The notes under the pieces are model-generated. The model made no database searches. It had not been told where the DNA came from and saw only the letters and a program-made list of their open reading frames with translations. From the NCBI GenBank assembly GCA_963797765.1, contig CAWCQU010000006.1:1-33701 (forward strand): DNA of 33,701 nt, in the 5' to 3' direction. Source of the stretch: JBGPTK01 sp963797765. Lineage in GTDB: Bacteria; Acidobacteriota; Terriglobia; Acidiferrales; UBA7541. The position numbers were made by a program, and so were the translations under genes. Shown in pieces: positions 24,904 to 33,594 of this stretch; within the stretch, counting starts at the first letter, position 1; each line of letters opens with the position of its first letter.

Positions 24904-26682
24904 CTACTGGCTCATGCCGCTTTGCTTCAACGATTCTTCCCGCTTAGCCTTGAACTCCGCATTCGGCTTCCATTCCGGGATCTTCGCATCATTGGCCACG
25001 CGGTAGCCCACCAAGAAATACAATTTACAATCCTGCACATCGCCGCTCAAATCCCAATCCGGCTTAATTACGTCCGAAGGCTTATGGTAATCATTCTGCG
25101 TGTATTCATTGCGCATCTTCATCCCGTAGCCTTCCGGCTTGCCCACGTAATCGATTCCCTCGTTGGGATCGAACGCCGGCACTCCCTCTTTCGCAAAGCT
25201 AAAGTGATCCGACCGATAGAAATACCCCTTCTCCGGCTCGGGATCGCCCTTCACCACGCGCCCCTGCTCCTTGGCCACGGCTTCCACCACTTCATCCAGA
25301 GTCGATTTCCCCAGGCCGATGCTGACGATATCTCTGGTCACGCCCAGCGTATTCATGGCATCCATATTGATATCTGCTACGGTGCGCGCGATGGGATAGA
25401 GCGGATGCTCGGCATAATATTGCGATCCCAGCAGGCCCTGTTCCTCCCCGGTTACCGCCAAAAACAGCACAGTGCGCTTCGGCGGCACTTTCAATTGCTG
25501 GTAAGCTCGCGCAATTTCCAGCAGCGCGGCCACTCCCGAAGCATTGTCTTTCGCTCCGTGATAAATCTTGTCGCCGTTCACTTCCTTGCCGATTCCGAAA
25601 TGATCCCAATGCGCCGAATAAATCACATACTGATCTTTCAACTTCGAATCGCTGCCCACGCGCTTGGCGATCACATTGTGCGAATCCAAAGTGCGCAGCG
25701 TATTGTGAATTTCCATCTGCGCCTTCAACCCCAGCGGCACCGGCTGAAAATCCTTGCTCACCGCGGCTGCTTTCAATTTCGCGAAATCCTGTCCCGCGGC
25801 CTTGAACAATTGCGCCGCCATTTCATGAGTGATCCATCCCTCCACCGCCAGCCGCCCCGCGTTTTTATCCGGCGATTGCAGCGTAAACTGCGTCCCGCTC
25901 CAGCTTCCGGCAACCACTTCCCACGGATACCCCGCCCGGTCCGTCTCATGGACGATGAAGCATCCCGCCGCGCCCATCTCCGCGGCCTTCTCGTATTTGT
26001 ACGTCCAGCGCCCGTAATAGGTCATGGCCTTGCCGCCAAACATGCTTTCATCCGCCACCGGAGGATCATTCACCAGCACAATCAGCACTTTCCCTTTCAC
26101 ATCCACATTCTTGAAATCGTTCCACTGGTATTCCGGCGCCTGCACTCCGTATCCCACAAAAACCAATTCGCCATCCAGCTTCACCGATTCCACCGACCGT
26201 TTCGTCCAGGCAATAAAATCTTTCTGATACGCCGCCGTAATCGGCTTCCCGCGCCCCGTAAATGTCAACTTCATATCCGGATCAGCCGTAATCCCCACAA
26301 ACGGCACGTTCTGCAAATAACTCCCATCCGGATTCCCCGGCAACGCTCCCATGTCCTTGAATTGCTTCTGAATATAATCAATCGTAAGCTGCTCGCCCTT
26401 CGACCCCGGCCCCCGCCCCTCGAATTCATCCGACGACAGCGTCTTGATCGCCGCCAGCATCCGCTCTCCCGAAATCGAATTCACCCCGGCAGTAGGCGCG
26501 CTAGGCGTGCAGGAACATCCCGCCAACGCCACCGCCATCCCCAGCGCAAACAGGACGAGCGCTTGCGCTGCGCCGCTCCCCGCCAAGCCTCTACTCCGGC
26601 CGGGTGAGGCGCACGAACCAGCAGCGAATTTCCTAATCGAAAAAACAGCCCGAAAACAGACGATATAGAGGCGATTAGACAA
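24904..26682 (-). CDS. M28 family metallopeptidase, lipoprotein, with PA-type insert
   Basis: A 592-aa lipoprotein. Lipobox LAGC places the acylated cysteine at residue 56. A PA-like insert occupies about 165-305 (GELVFVGYGV, KGKVLIVLVNDPP). The M28 zinc ligands are complete: His358 and Asp360 region (SAHWDHFG), Asp379 (GAKDNASG), Glu413/Glu414 (TGEEQGLLGS), Asp441 (INMDAMN) and His533 (NDYHKPSD). It would remove amino-terminal residues from peptides outside the inner membrane. The proposed start is a TTG at 26682 with AAGGAG 6 bases upstream; the leader is unusually long (55 residues, basic and Gly/Ala/Ser-rich) before the lipobox, so the true start might be further in. Intact. Confidence 0.9.
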   Translation of the reverse strand: MSNRLYIVCFRAVFSIRKFAAGSCASPGRSRGLAGSGAAQALVLFALGMAVALAGCSCTPSAPTAGVNSISGERMLAAIKTLSSDEFEGRGPGSKGEQLTIDYIQKQFKDMGALPGNPDGSYLQNVPFVGITADPDMKLTFTGRGKPITAAYQKDFIAWTKRSVESVKLDGELVFVGYGVQAPEYQWNDFKNVDVKGKVLIVLVNDPPVADESMFGGKAMTYYGRWTYKYEKAAEMGAAGCFIVHETDRAGYPWEVVAGSWSGTQFTLQSPDKNAGRLAVEGWITHEMAAQLFKAAGQDFAKLKAAAVSKDFQPVPLGLKAQMEIHNTLRTLDSHNVIAKRVGSDSKLKDQYVIYSAHWDHFGIGKEVNGDKIYHGAKDNASGVAALLEIARAYQQLKVPPKRTVLFLAVTGEEQGLLGSQYYAEHPLYPIARTVADINMDAMNTLGVTRDIVSIGLGKSTLDEVVEAVAKEQGRVVKGDPEPEKGYFYRSDHFSFAKEGVPAFDPNEGIDYVGKPEGYGMKMRNEYTQNDYHKPSDVIKPDWDLSGDVQDCKLYFLVGYRVANDAKIPEWKPNAEFKAKREESLKQSGMSQ

Positions 26683-27030
26683 TCACATCTCCTTGTATTT
26701 TCATGGAGTTACACAAAACTGACTGCGTTCCGTCCTGGCGATTAGCTAATAGTTATACTCTCCCCATATTCGAGAGCCCCGCCAGCCGATCCTCGCTTGA
26801 CGAAGGCGGACACAAAAGTGCTCCTCCGCCGCAACACAAATGCATTTTGTGGCCCCCTGAAATTCTCCGCTCTTCGTTCAAATATTTCATCCCATTCAGG
26901 CTAACGTAAACTCCCCGCAATTGGAAGGGCTCTGCCTGTAGACATTGGCCGCCGCGCAGATCGATGCTTACGAAACGCGCATACGTAGAGTCCAACCCGA
27001 ACGAGAGCGCGACTCGAGCCACGGTTCTTA

Positions 27031-27147
27031 GTAGCACAGCCACTCTTGGCTGTGTGCTTTTATGTCTTTATTGAATGGAAATTCGCACAGGCAGGGGTGC
27101 CTATGCTACCAAGAGTGTAGGGGCCGGCCTCGGGCGGCCGTGCGCAG
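27031..27147. repeat. Composite hairpin repeat (CACAGCCA / CACAGGCA) plus family C motif
   Basis: A perfect hairpin CACAGCCA-CTCT-TGGCTGTG (27035-27054) is followed by GTGCTTTT-like sequence; a second, CACAGGCA-GGGG-TGCCTATG (27086-27105), has one mismatch; then TACCAAGAGTG and the GTAGGGGCCGG motif at 27117. The order GTAGCACAGCC...GCTACC hints at an inverted pair. Apart from this, the gap 26683-27210 (528 bp) shows no gene; the part 26700-27000 is unremarkable. Confidence 0.6.
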
Positions 27148-27210
27148 TTCGCACCCCGATGAATTTGATCGGGGCGCCCAGTTTTTCGAACGGTCTAGTG
27201 GACGAAACCA

Positions 27211-27865
27211 ATGCGAGCAATCATCCTGGCAGTTTTGCTGGCTGGAACAAACCTGGCCGCGCAAGCGCAGCCGCAGCCGCAACCCCAAACCGAACCACTA
27301 AAACCAAAATACGATTTCACCCTGCCGCAAGAAGCAAAAGATCAAATTAGCCGAAAGCGCCGCCCCTCCCGAAATTTCCGGAAAAGCCACCGTCTACATC
27401 CTCGAAAAAACCGGCTACCTAAAAGCCCGCGACGGCTCCAACGGCTTCACCTGTTTCGTCGACCGCCAAGCCCCCGTAAACCTCGAACCCACCTGCTTCG
27501 ACGCCGAAGGCAGCGCCACCACCTTCCTAACCCGCCTGTTCGTCGAAGACCAGCGCGCCCAAGGCAAATCCGAAGACGAAATCACCGCCGCCCTAACCGC
27601 AGGCTACCAATCCGGAAAATTCCGCGCCCCCCAAAAGCCCGGCATCGTCTACATGATGTCCGACCAAGGCTTCCTGCTAATCCCCAGCGTAAACAAAATA
27701 GTCCCAATCCCCCCGCACCTAATGTTCTACGCCCCCTACGCCACCGAAAAAGACATCGGCACCCCGCCAGCAGCAGCCAACATGCCCCGCATAATTCGCC
27801 CAGGCCAGCCCGATGCTTACATCATCGTGATCCCCGGCTCGCACGCGGCGCATGCGGGACATTAG
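27211..27865 (+). pseudogene. secreted protein of unknown function, one frameshift
   Basis: The N-terminus MRAIILAVLLAGTNLAAQAQ is a clear signal peptide, followed by a short Gln-Pro repeat (PQPQPQPQ) and EPLKPKYDFTLP. The frame holds to about 27345; the reading frame of the rest is one base later and gives AESAAPPEISGKATVYILEK, then TGYLKARDGSNGFTCFVDRQ, a helical middle (DEITAALTAGYQSGKF), and PHLMFYAPYATEKDIG, ending GSHAAHAGH at 27865. Rejoined length is about 217 aa. The later part includes YMMSDQGFLLIPSVNKI. I do not recognise a family. It faces the ATPase remnant (27904-29454) tail to tail, 38 bases apart. No strong ribosome-binding site is seen. Confidence 0.6.
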
Positions 27866-27903
27866 CGTAAGGGGTATTTCACGATGGTGAAGCGGTAGCC
27901 TTG

Positions 27904-29454
27904 CTAAATTCCTTTCGAATTTCTCAAGCCGTACCTTGCCCGATTCATGCCATGCCTGTAAAAAAACGGGATCGAATATACTTCCTCGCCACCCTTCTTG
28001 CTTTTTGAGAAAAATCCGATTGCCAACAAGTTGTTCGGTAGTTCCCTTCCATTCAGCTCCAAGCAAAACTCGTAGAGTTGATGCATTATAGTCCGTTTTT
28101 CCTCCTACAAATTTCTCAATATCCTTCCATAGATGTGGGGAATTCGGCTTGGAGATATGTCTGGCGCTTCCGTTTAGAAAGCTCCTCGAATCCATACTGA
28201 ATCGCAGCGGGGCCAATCCCCAATCCGATACACCGTCTGATTCAGCAGTGCAAATATCTTGCTGTTTCTGCTTCGCTCTGAATCGAAGATCAAGCACGTC
28301 GCGCGGGGTAACTACTACCTCGGCCGTCAGCGCATCGATTGTAATCCAGCGAATCGTTCAACTCTGTCTTAGGCCCCCTAAAAACGGTAGGTGGAAAAAT
28401 CTTATCGAAGCACTCTGTGCGGTATGATGCACTTGTTTCTAACTGCTCCTGAACTATGTTAAGAAACTGTCTGATATTCTTATTTGCGGAGAACCGCTTC
28501 ACAACCATTGCAAGAATTTGATCTTGGGTCCATCGCAGCGTGTCTGCTTGCCGAACGGTCACATGCGTAAGCGCCGTAAATCCACTTTCAGTTCGCGTTA
28601 CCTGCTCAAGCATATCGTCACGCAGAAAGACTTTCACTCTAATATCCGCCGAAGCAAAATAACGCATCGCCCAACGAACCCACGCAGTGCCGTTCGCTCA
28701 ACATCTGAGCGACGAGGAAAAATCTCATCAAGGCGGTCGACCATTAGCCACAGGGATAGTTGACTCGCTCGGAGCACACCTTCCAATGTTTCCTTGACCT
28801 CGTTCACAAACTGAGGAAGGAATGTTCAACTGAAGTTTCGGACTTTGCCGGCGTATCCTCCCGTCTAGTGCCGAACAAATCCACTTCCCACTCGCCACCA
28901 TCTCCTGGATATTGGAATTTAACTTTTGGCCTCCAAGAAGATAGGACGTGCAGTGACCAGTCGAGTATGTATAAGCGAGCGCCTCGCTTTAACTTCTGGA
29001 ATTTTTGCACTGACACAGGCCCGCTGAAACTTTTCGATTTCTTTTCCGGAACCTTCGAGAAATTCGCGGTACCGAGTGCCTTTAAATAAAATGTTCGTGA
29101 GCCAATGAAATGAGATAAATGCACCAAAAACTGACAAACTCAGCCTCTGAAAGCTTTGAGAACCTATCAGTGAACGCGTGGAATACAGGATCGCCGGGGG
29201 CTTGAACACCGTGAGCAACAACTACCTTACGATTATCAAGAGGTAGTCTGGCAAGAAGTCGACGAATATCCGAATAGGGCACTCTTGCCCGACCCCTTAG
29301 TCCCTGGGATCAGATCGACCCGATCATTCAAAAGGTCTGAGAACGCAGAAGTTTCAATTCTTGCAGCCTCAAGTAGTGTGTCCGATTCGGCGACTGAGGA
29401 GCCGAGATCAAGGCCCTGAAACAGTTCGCCAAGTACTACATTTTGATAACTCAT
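27904..29454 (-). pseudogene. P-loop ATPase (Sll1717-like), about eight frameshifts
   Basis: Stitched together on the minus strand, the pieces give a roughly 515-aa NTPase. It begins MSYQNVVLGELFQG at 29454; Walker A is IPGTKGSGKSALF (about 29282-29320); Walker B is LWLMVDRLDEIFPRR (about 28720-28760). After it come FASADIRVKVFLRDDML and TLRWTQDQILAMVVKRF, then VVVTPRDVLDLRFRAK near 28290, and the C-terminal LLAIGFFSKSKK and VYSIPFFYRHGMNRARYG, ending at 27904. Frame jumps lie near 29273, 29250, 29085, 28975, 28805, 28680, 28345 and 28085. The layout (FG/GKGSGK Walker A, DRLDE Walker B, IPxxYR end) recalls the P-loop ATPase family annotated after Sll1717, some of which may be defence-linked; that name is from memory. 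GC is lower than in the core genes, suggesting acquisition. Unlikely to be functional as read. Confidence 0.65.
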
Positions 29455-29843
29455 TTCGTGTCTCGTCCGACGCGCGGATGCGAGCACCCGAATAGTGTCA
29501 ATGTTTGGCACTGTACCACGCATGTAGTATACCATCTGAGTGACACCCTTCGCGGTAAAAGGCACGGTCTAGGCACCTAAGAAACTGCTCGACAAAATGT
29601 TTGGGGTGGTAGTCCTTCAAGAACTTACACCAGCTAGGCACGCTCCTCTGCGTGGGGGGCTGGAACCCAAAATTTTCTAAACGGATTGAGCCTGCGCGAT
29701 CGCCGTCCAACGGACGACCCGCCCCAAGGCACCGGTCTGATCATACAGCTGGAGATAATATATTGACGCGCAATTAACCTCGATGGTACCCTTCGCCGCG
29801 GTTCAAAATCGTCGGCAATCTGCCGGATTCTTAGGAGCGGCCC
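29455..29843. other. 389-bp divergent gap between the ATPase remnant and the next gene
   Basis: A minus-strand frame at 29498-29710 (WCKFLKDYHPKHFVEQFLR) may be an unrecognised fragment, but I cannot place it. No insertion-sequence ends or target duplications are seen. Start of the plus-strand gene at 29844 is preceded by AGGAG. Confidence 0.35.
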
Positions 29844-31245
29844 ATGACTATCAGCGCACTCGGAAAGACGACGGCTCTAGCAATGCTATTGGTGGCGATC
29901 AATGCTCTGCAAGAGCCCGCGAAAGCCCAGATTACGGATCTCGCCCTCTCGGGCGCTGGCGCAGCTATTGGCACCATGGCCGTTGGCAAAGTGTTGGACG
30001 ATCTGCAGCGGACGGTGCAGAACGTAGGTTCCATCTTGAACAACGACTTTAATTTGGATTATGGGAACGCCTTCATCACGCTGCAATCAGGCACGCAGGG
30101 CGTCCTGTACGCGCTCGATAATGAGCGGTCAAAAATCGTCAACGATCTCGATACGCAGCGCAAAGAAGCGCTGTTAGACGTTTATGTGCTGGCAAACGAT
30201 ATGCTAAAGAAGGAGATCCCATTCGAGCAGGCTAAACTTAAAGTTGATACCCTAACGGTCCTTAACCACGTCCGTCTGATTCGTTGCAACTGCACCCTTC
30301 ATGATTACACGGATCGATCCGAGCGTGATCATCTGCAAGGACAGCGGAGGTGCCGACGTAACGGTCCTCGGAATTGGAATAGGTAACCAGGAAGGTAGAC
30401 AACTTCCGACAACCGTCACACTCATGCCACCGGATGGCCCACCTGTGGAAGTGAATCCCGACAACATCCCGGACGGCATTACATTTACCATGTCGCGGGG
30501 TGCCGTTGCGCAGAAGTTTGACTTAAAGTCGATGTATCGGATGAGAGTCAAAATTGCATCGAAGGTTCCGGTGAGTTGCGGCGTCCTACACTTATGGAAG
30601 TGCGAGCGCCCCTTTGAGTTCGAGTACTCGATGACGCTATTCCCGAAGGTCGCTATCAGTGGTGTTGTTAATCAGATCCGAGTTACGCCTACGACTGATC
30701 CCAGCACGAGAACCGCGATATACACCCAGACGACTACGCCGAATGGAGATGGCAATAATATGCAGACTTGGAGTACGCCAGCGGTATCTGCCGATCCTGG
30801 TTACCAGATCACGAAGATAGAGCTTACTAAGACCGACAACGCGTGGAACAAACCGGGTAATCCATGCGTTTTCGTTTATGTAGACTCAGAAACAATGAAC
30901 CCGCGGAATATGGGCGCTTCAGCTCAGATGACGGGCAAAAACAATAGCTGGCCGTGTACGCTTCACTTCACTATCTGGGAGGAAAAGAAGACAAACAACT
31001 CAGTGACGCTACCCAGCTTTCCGGTTGGTTTCGCTCCGGGCGAGACGCAACCTGTCAAGGTGGTTGGTGACGCGGCAAGCGTATTTATGAGCTTGATAAG
31101 CGCTACTGGAGCAAAATATATTGTGCCACTCGTGCCCCTTGGGGGTTCGGCTGTGAGTGATCCAGTCGTTTGCACCGGCAGACAGGATATTGGCGGCGGT
31201 TATTTTCAATATTTTTGCACTGCCAAGAAGGTCGATTTCTACTAG
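29844..31245 (+). pseudogene. secreted/exported protein of unknown function, one frameshift
   Basis: AGGAG lies 6 bases before the ATG. Residues 8-29 (KTTALAMLLVAINALQEPAKAQ) form a signal peptide. The first frame has a glycine/alanine hydrophobic stretch (LSGAGAAIGTMAVGKVLDDL) and charged helices and fails near 30270-30290. The second frame continues PFMITRIDPSVIICKDSGGA then DVTVLGIGIGNQEG and runs to KKVDFY at 31245, for about 467 aa in all. ITRIDPS with DVTVLGIG recalls the start of an IPT/TIG-like immunoglobulin domain, so a surface or adhesion role is possible, but I do not recognise a family. Base composition is lower in GC than that of the window's core genes, like its ATPase neighbour. 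Confidence 0.6.
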
Positions 31246-31465
31246 GCCGAGTTGGCGGTTAGCACACCTCTGCGGTTCACCACGTAGCCGGTTTTCTTCG
31301 ATGTGTAATTCTTTCGAGTGGCGTTGCTGGCGCGACGACCATTTGGATAGAAGCCAAGAGCCGTCAAGAAACGAAAAGGTCAAAATCAACAGCCTTTCAA
31401 AACCGGAAAGGATGCGGCACCCGGCACCGACCCACTTACCCAGTTACAATAGGCGAAGAGATTAA

Positions 31466-31949
31466 ATGAGTGTTCGAACTGACAAATTGGTTGATCTCTT
31501 TGTGGAGAAGTTGCGCGCGGCAGAGGTGTCCGTTCAGCGCGGGGACAACACTGCGCGTCTCGGCGAGATAAAAGCAAAATTACCGAAACGATTTCCGGCG
31601 TCGTTTGGATCTTTGCTGGCGCGATATTCATTTGATGCGTTCGATCTAGGAGGAATTTATTAGTTTGCGTGCAACTCGAGACGCTAGCGCTTATTTCAAC
31701 GCTGCTTCGGCGGAGAAAGGATCGCTTTCGGAAGTGCTGTTGCCGGCCGGGTATGTGCAAATTGGGCAGCCTGAGGGTGGGAGTTTTGACGCGGTTTGTT
31801 TCGACATGAATGAGCGGAAGCAGAATCGTGAATTCCGGATTGTGCAAATCGACCACGAAGAAATCCTGATCCATCGGCGGATCAAGATTCGGCGGGCACT
31901 TTGGGAATCTTTCTACAAGCTTGTGGAACACGCGTTATCCCGCCCATAA
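31466..31949 (+). pseudogene. SMI1/KNR4 (SUKH)-like protein, one frameshift
   Basis: The first frame, MSVRTDKLVDLFVEKLRAAE to AFDLGGIY, stops at 31661-31663. The second continues ATRDASAYFNAASAEKGSLS, then VLLPAGYVQIGQPEGGSFDA, and ends LVEHALSRP at 31949; rejoined it is about 161 aa. The pattern LPKRFPASFGSLLARYSF, then Gly-Gly-x-Asp-x-Val-Cys-Phe-Asp and IVQIDHEEIL, then SFYKLV, fits the SUKH fold, which includes immunity proteins of toxin systems as well as housekeeping proteins. No toxin gene adjoins. GAAGAG precedes the start. Codon bias is good in both halves, so the break may be a sequence error. Confidence 0.68.
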
Positions 31950-31982
31950 GTTCGAATGGTCTATGTGTTTCCGTGGGAAAAG

Positions 31983-32442
31983 ATGAACACAGAAATCCGT
32001 AGGATTGTTACGTTTAAGAGCGCGGCGTTTAATACGACCGAGTCGAAGGAATATTTCATCAATCCGGGTTGCTACGGAGACGATGTGGCGAAATGGCTGA
32101 TCGGTGAACTGCGCAAGAAGGGGTTACGACTGCCAACGAGCCGGCCAGGAGGATTTCGGTTGGTATCTGCGTTTCCACGTCGCGGGAATCGCTTACGACT
32201 TCGTGATCGGATATCGACCCGGTCGCGCGCGCGACGAGGGAACTTGGATTGGGTGGCTTGAGCGGAAGCGTGGATTCGTTGGCTCCTTGTTTGGAGGGCG
32301 CACACGCGGAATCAATCCGGCGGCTGCGGAGGCTTTGCACGATATTTTCTCTAGTTCGCCCGAGATTCGAGATGCGCGTTGGCATTTCCAAAAGGATTTT
32401 GACGCAGGATATGAGGAACGCGCGGCTTCTTCGCCTTTCTAA
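31983..32442 (+). pseudogene. unrecognised protein (~152 aa), one frameshift
   Basis: Starts MNTEIRRIVTFKSAAFNTTE; the frame slips near 32140, and the sequence continues EDFGWYLRFHVAGIAYDFVI then GYRPGRARDEGTWIGWLERK, ending AASSPF at 32442. The part GDDVAKWLIGELRKKGL followed by a Trp-Tyr-rich strand region suggests a compact alpha/beta domain. It follows the SUKH-like gene by 33 bases on the same strand and may be cotranscribed with it. The start at 31983 is a choice; an in-frame ATG nine codons earlier is also possible. Family not recognised. Confidence 0.6.
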
Positions 32443-32471
32443 AATAGTCCGAGAGGAAATCCAACCCAAGC

Positions 32472-32495
32472 GGGCGCAGCAAGCAGCGCCCCTAC
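32472..32495 (-). repeat. 24-base dispersed repeat, family B copy 3 (inverted)
   Basis: The reverse complement of 15544-15567, identical over 24 bases. It lies just downstream of the frameshifted gene ending at 32442. Confidence 0.8.
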
Positions 32496-32540
32496 AATCG
32501 AGAAACAATTTCGCGGCAAATACGGCCGCTTGCGTGTCCT

Positions 32541-32622
32541 GGGAACGCCATTCTCCTGAATGGCGGTTTGTTGGGTGGCGATTTCGTTTTTGGATAACGC
32601 CAATCGGGAGATTGGCGTTCCC
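32541..32622. repeat. REPIN-like inverted pair of hairpins
   Basis: GGGAACGCCA (32541-32550) and TGGCGTTCCC (32613-32622) are perfect inverted repeats bounding 82 bases. Inside, CGCCATT-CTCCTG-AATGGCG (32546-32565) and AACGCCAAT-CGGGAG-ATTGGCGTT (32596-32619) each form a hairpin with a 6-base loop. Two related palindromes in opposite orientation are the hallmark of REPIN/BIME elements. It lies 83 bases upstream of the next gene. Confidence 0.7.
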
Positions 32623-32705
32623 GGCCTGTGGCGCATCCTGCGGTTTTTCACGATGCGGGTTTTCTTCGTGGTAAGCTGCCGCAGCGAACGATCGGGAGGG
32701 AGTAC

Positions 32706-33124
32706 ATGAAAGCGCCAATCCTTTACCGAATCTCTTCTGTTCTTCTGCTGCTTTTTGCTGTCGGACATACACTTGGTTTTCGCCAGTCCGATCCCGCATG
32801 GGGAGTTGATACGCTTCTTGGCTCGATGCGGTCAATTCACTTTGACGTGCAGGGGTTCAGCCGGACCTATTGGGACCTCTTTGTCGCGGCTGGATTCTCG
32901 GTCGGCGTGTTTTATTTATTCGCGGCGGTATTAGCGTGGCAGCTCGGTGGCCTTCCGGCAGAGACGTTGGCGATCATGCGCGTCACTGTGTGGGCTCTCG
33001 CTCTTTGCTTTGCCGCCATCACGGTTGTGAGCTGGAGATACCTCTTTATCCTCCCTATCGTTTTTCAATCGTGATTACAGTGTGTTTGACTGCGGCGGCG
33101 TGGCTCTCAGCTAAGACGAGCTGA
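32706..33124 (+). CDS. small multi-pass membrane protein, C-terminal frameshift
   Basis: GGGAGGGAG lies 4 bases before the ATG. Four hydrophobic segments can be seen: ISSVLLLLFAVGHTLG, LFVAAGFSVGVFYLFAAVLA, VTVWALALCFAAITVVSW, and IVITVCLTAAAWL. The frame reads to VVSWRYLFILPIVFQS and stops near 33074. One extra T in the TTTTT run at 33061-33065 would give FSIVITVCLTAAAWLSAKTS and a stop at 33122-33124, completing the fourth segment (about 139 aa). The LGSMRSIHFDVQGFSRTYWD loop is well defined, and I believe the family is widespread but uncharacterised. This single-base deletion in a homopolymer is typical of a sequencing error. Confidence 0.72.
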
Positions 33125-33317
33125 AATTTGGTTGGGAAGCGACCGGTCCAGTCTTGGGCGGGTGGGCTGGACGTTTGCTGCTCGAACGACTTCGGGTGCC
33201 CAACACGCCGGTTTTGCGTGTGGGGGTTTTGACTTTGACTTTCTGATTCTTGCTTGTCTGCGCTTCCCTTTCCTCAAAATGCTGCAATCAGCTCCCAAAG
33301 GCCTATGCGAAAAAGTC

Positions 33318-33347
33318 TTGACTTTGGTGGTACCTTTATGGTAAATA
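33318..33347 (+). promoter_or_regulatory. Candidate promoter with 11-bp-spaced TGGTA repeats
   Basis: TTGACT (33318-33323) and TAAATA (33342-33347) are 18 bases apart. Between them TGGTA occurs at 33328 and again at 33339, an 11-base helical repeat, with a TTGTA at about 33349. Such phasing suggests a dimeric regulator bound to one face of the DNA. No gene follows directly. Confidence 0.35.
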
Positions 33348-33565
33348 GTTGTATGAGAGAATACGTTGACAGTCCCCGATCACCACTGCTGACCGGCCAT
33401 CTTCTCTTGCCGTCGCATCCCTTCAGGCATCCTGGCAATCCGATCCCGCGGAAAATTTCAGAATGTGCGGAGCCCATCTTGCAAATACATTTGGGACGAA
33501 AAGCTCTCATTTCTAATCGCCTGGTTAATCGCCAATGAGAAACAATGTCAAAATGACGCAAACCA

Positions 33566-33594
33566 TTGACAACACTTGCGGTTATAAGTATGAA
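33566..33594 (+). promoter_or_regulatory. Candidate sigma70-like promoter reading out of the window
   Basis: A perfect TTGACA (33566-33571) and TATGAA (33589-33594) are separated by exactly 17 bases. No gene starts in the remaining 107 bases, so its target would lie beyond the window. Confidence 0.4.

Noticed and set aside
24796..26607. A 603-codon open frame on the plus strand
   Set aside because: It is the antisense shadow of the M28 peptidase gene, rich in His/Arg/Pro as expected from the complement of GC-rich codons, with no domain.
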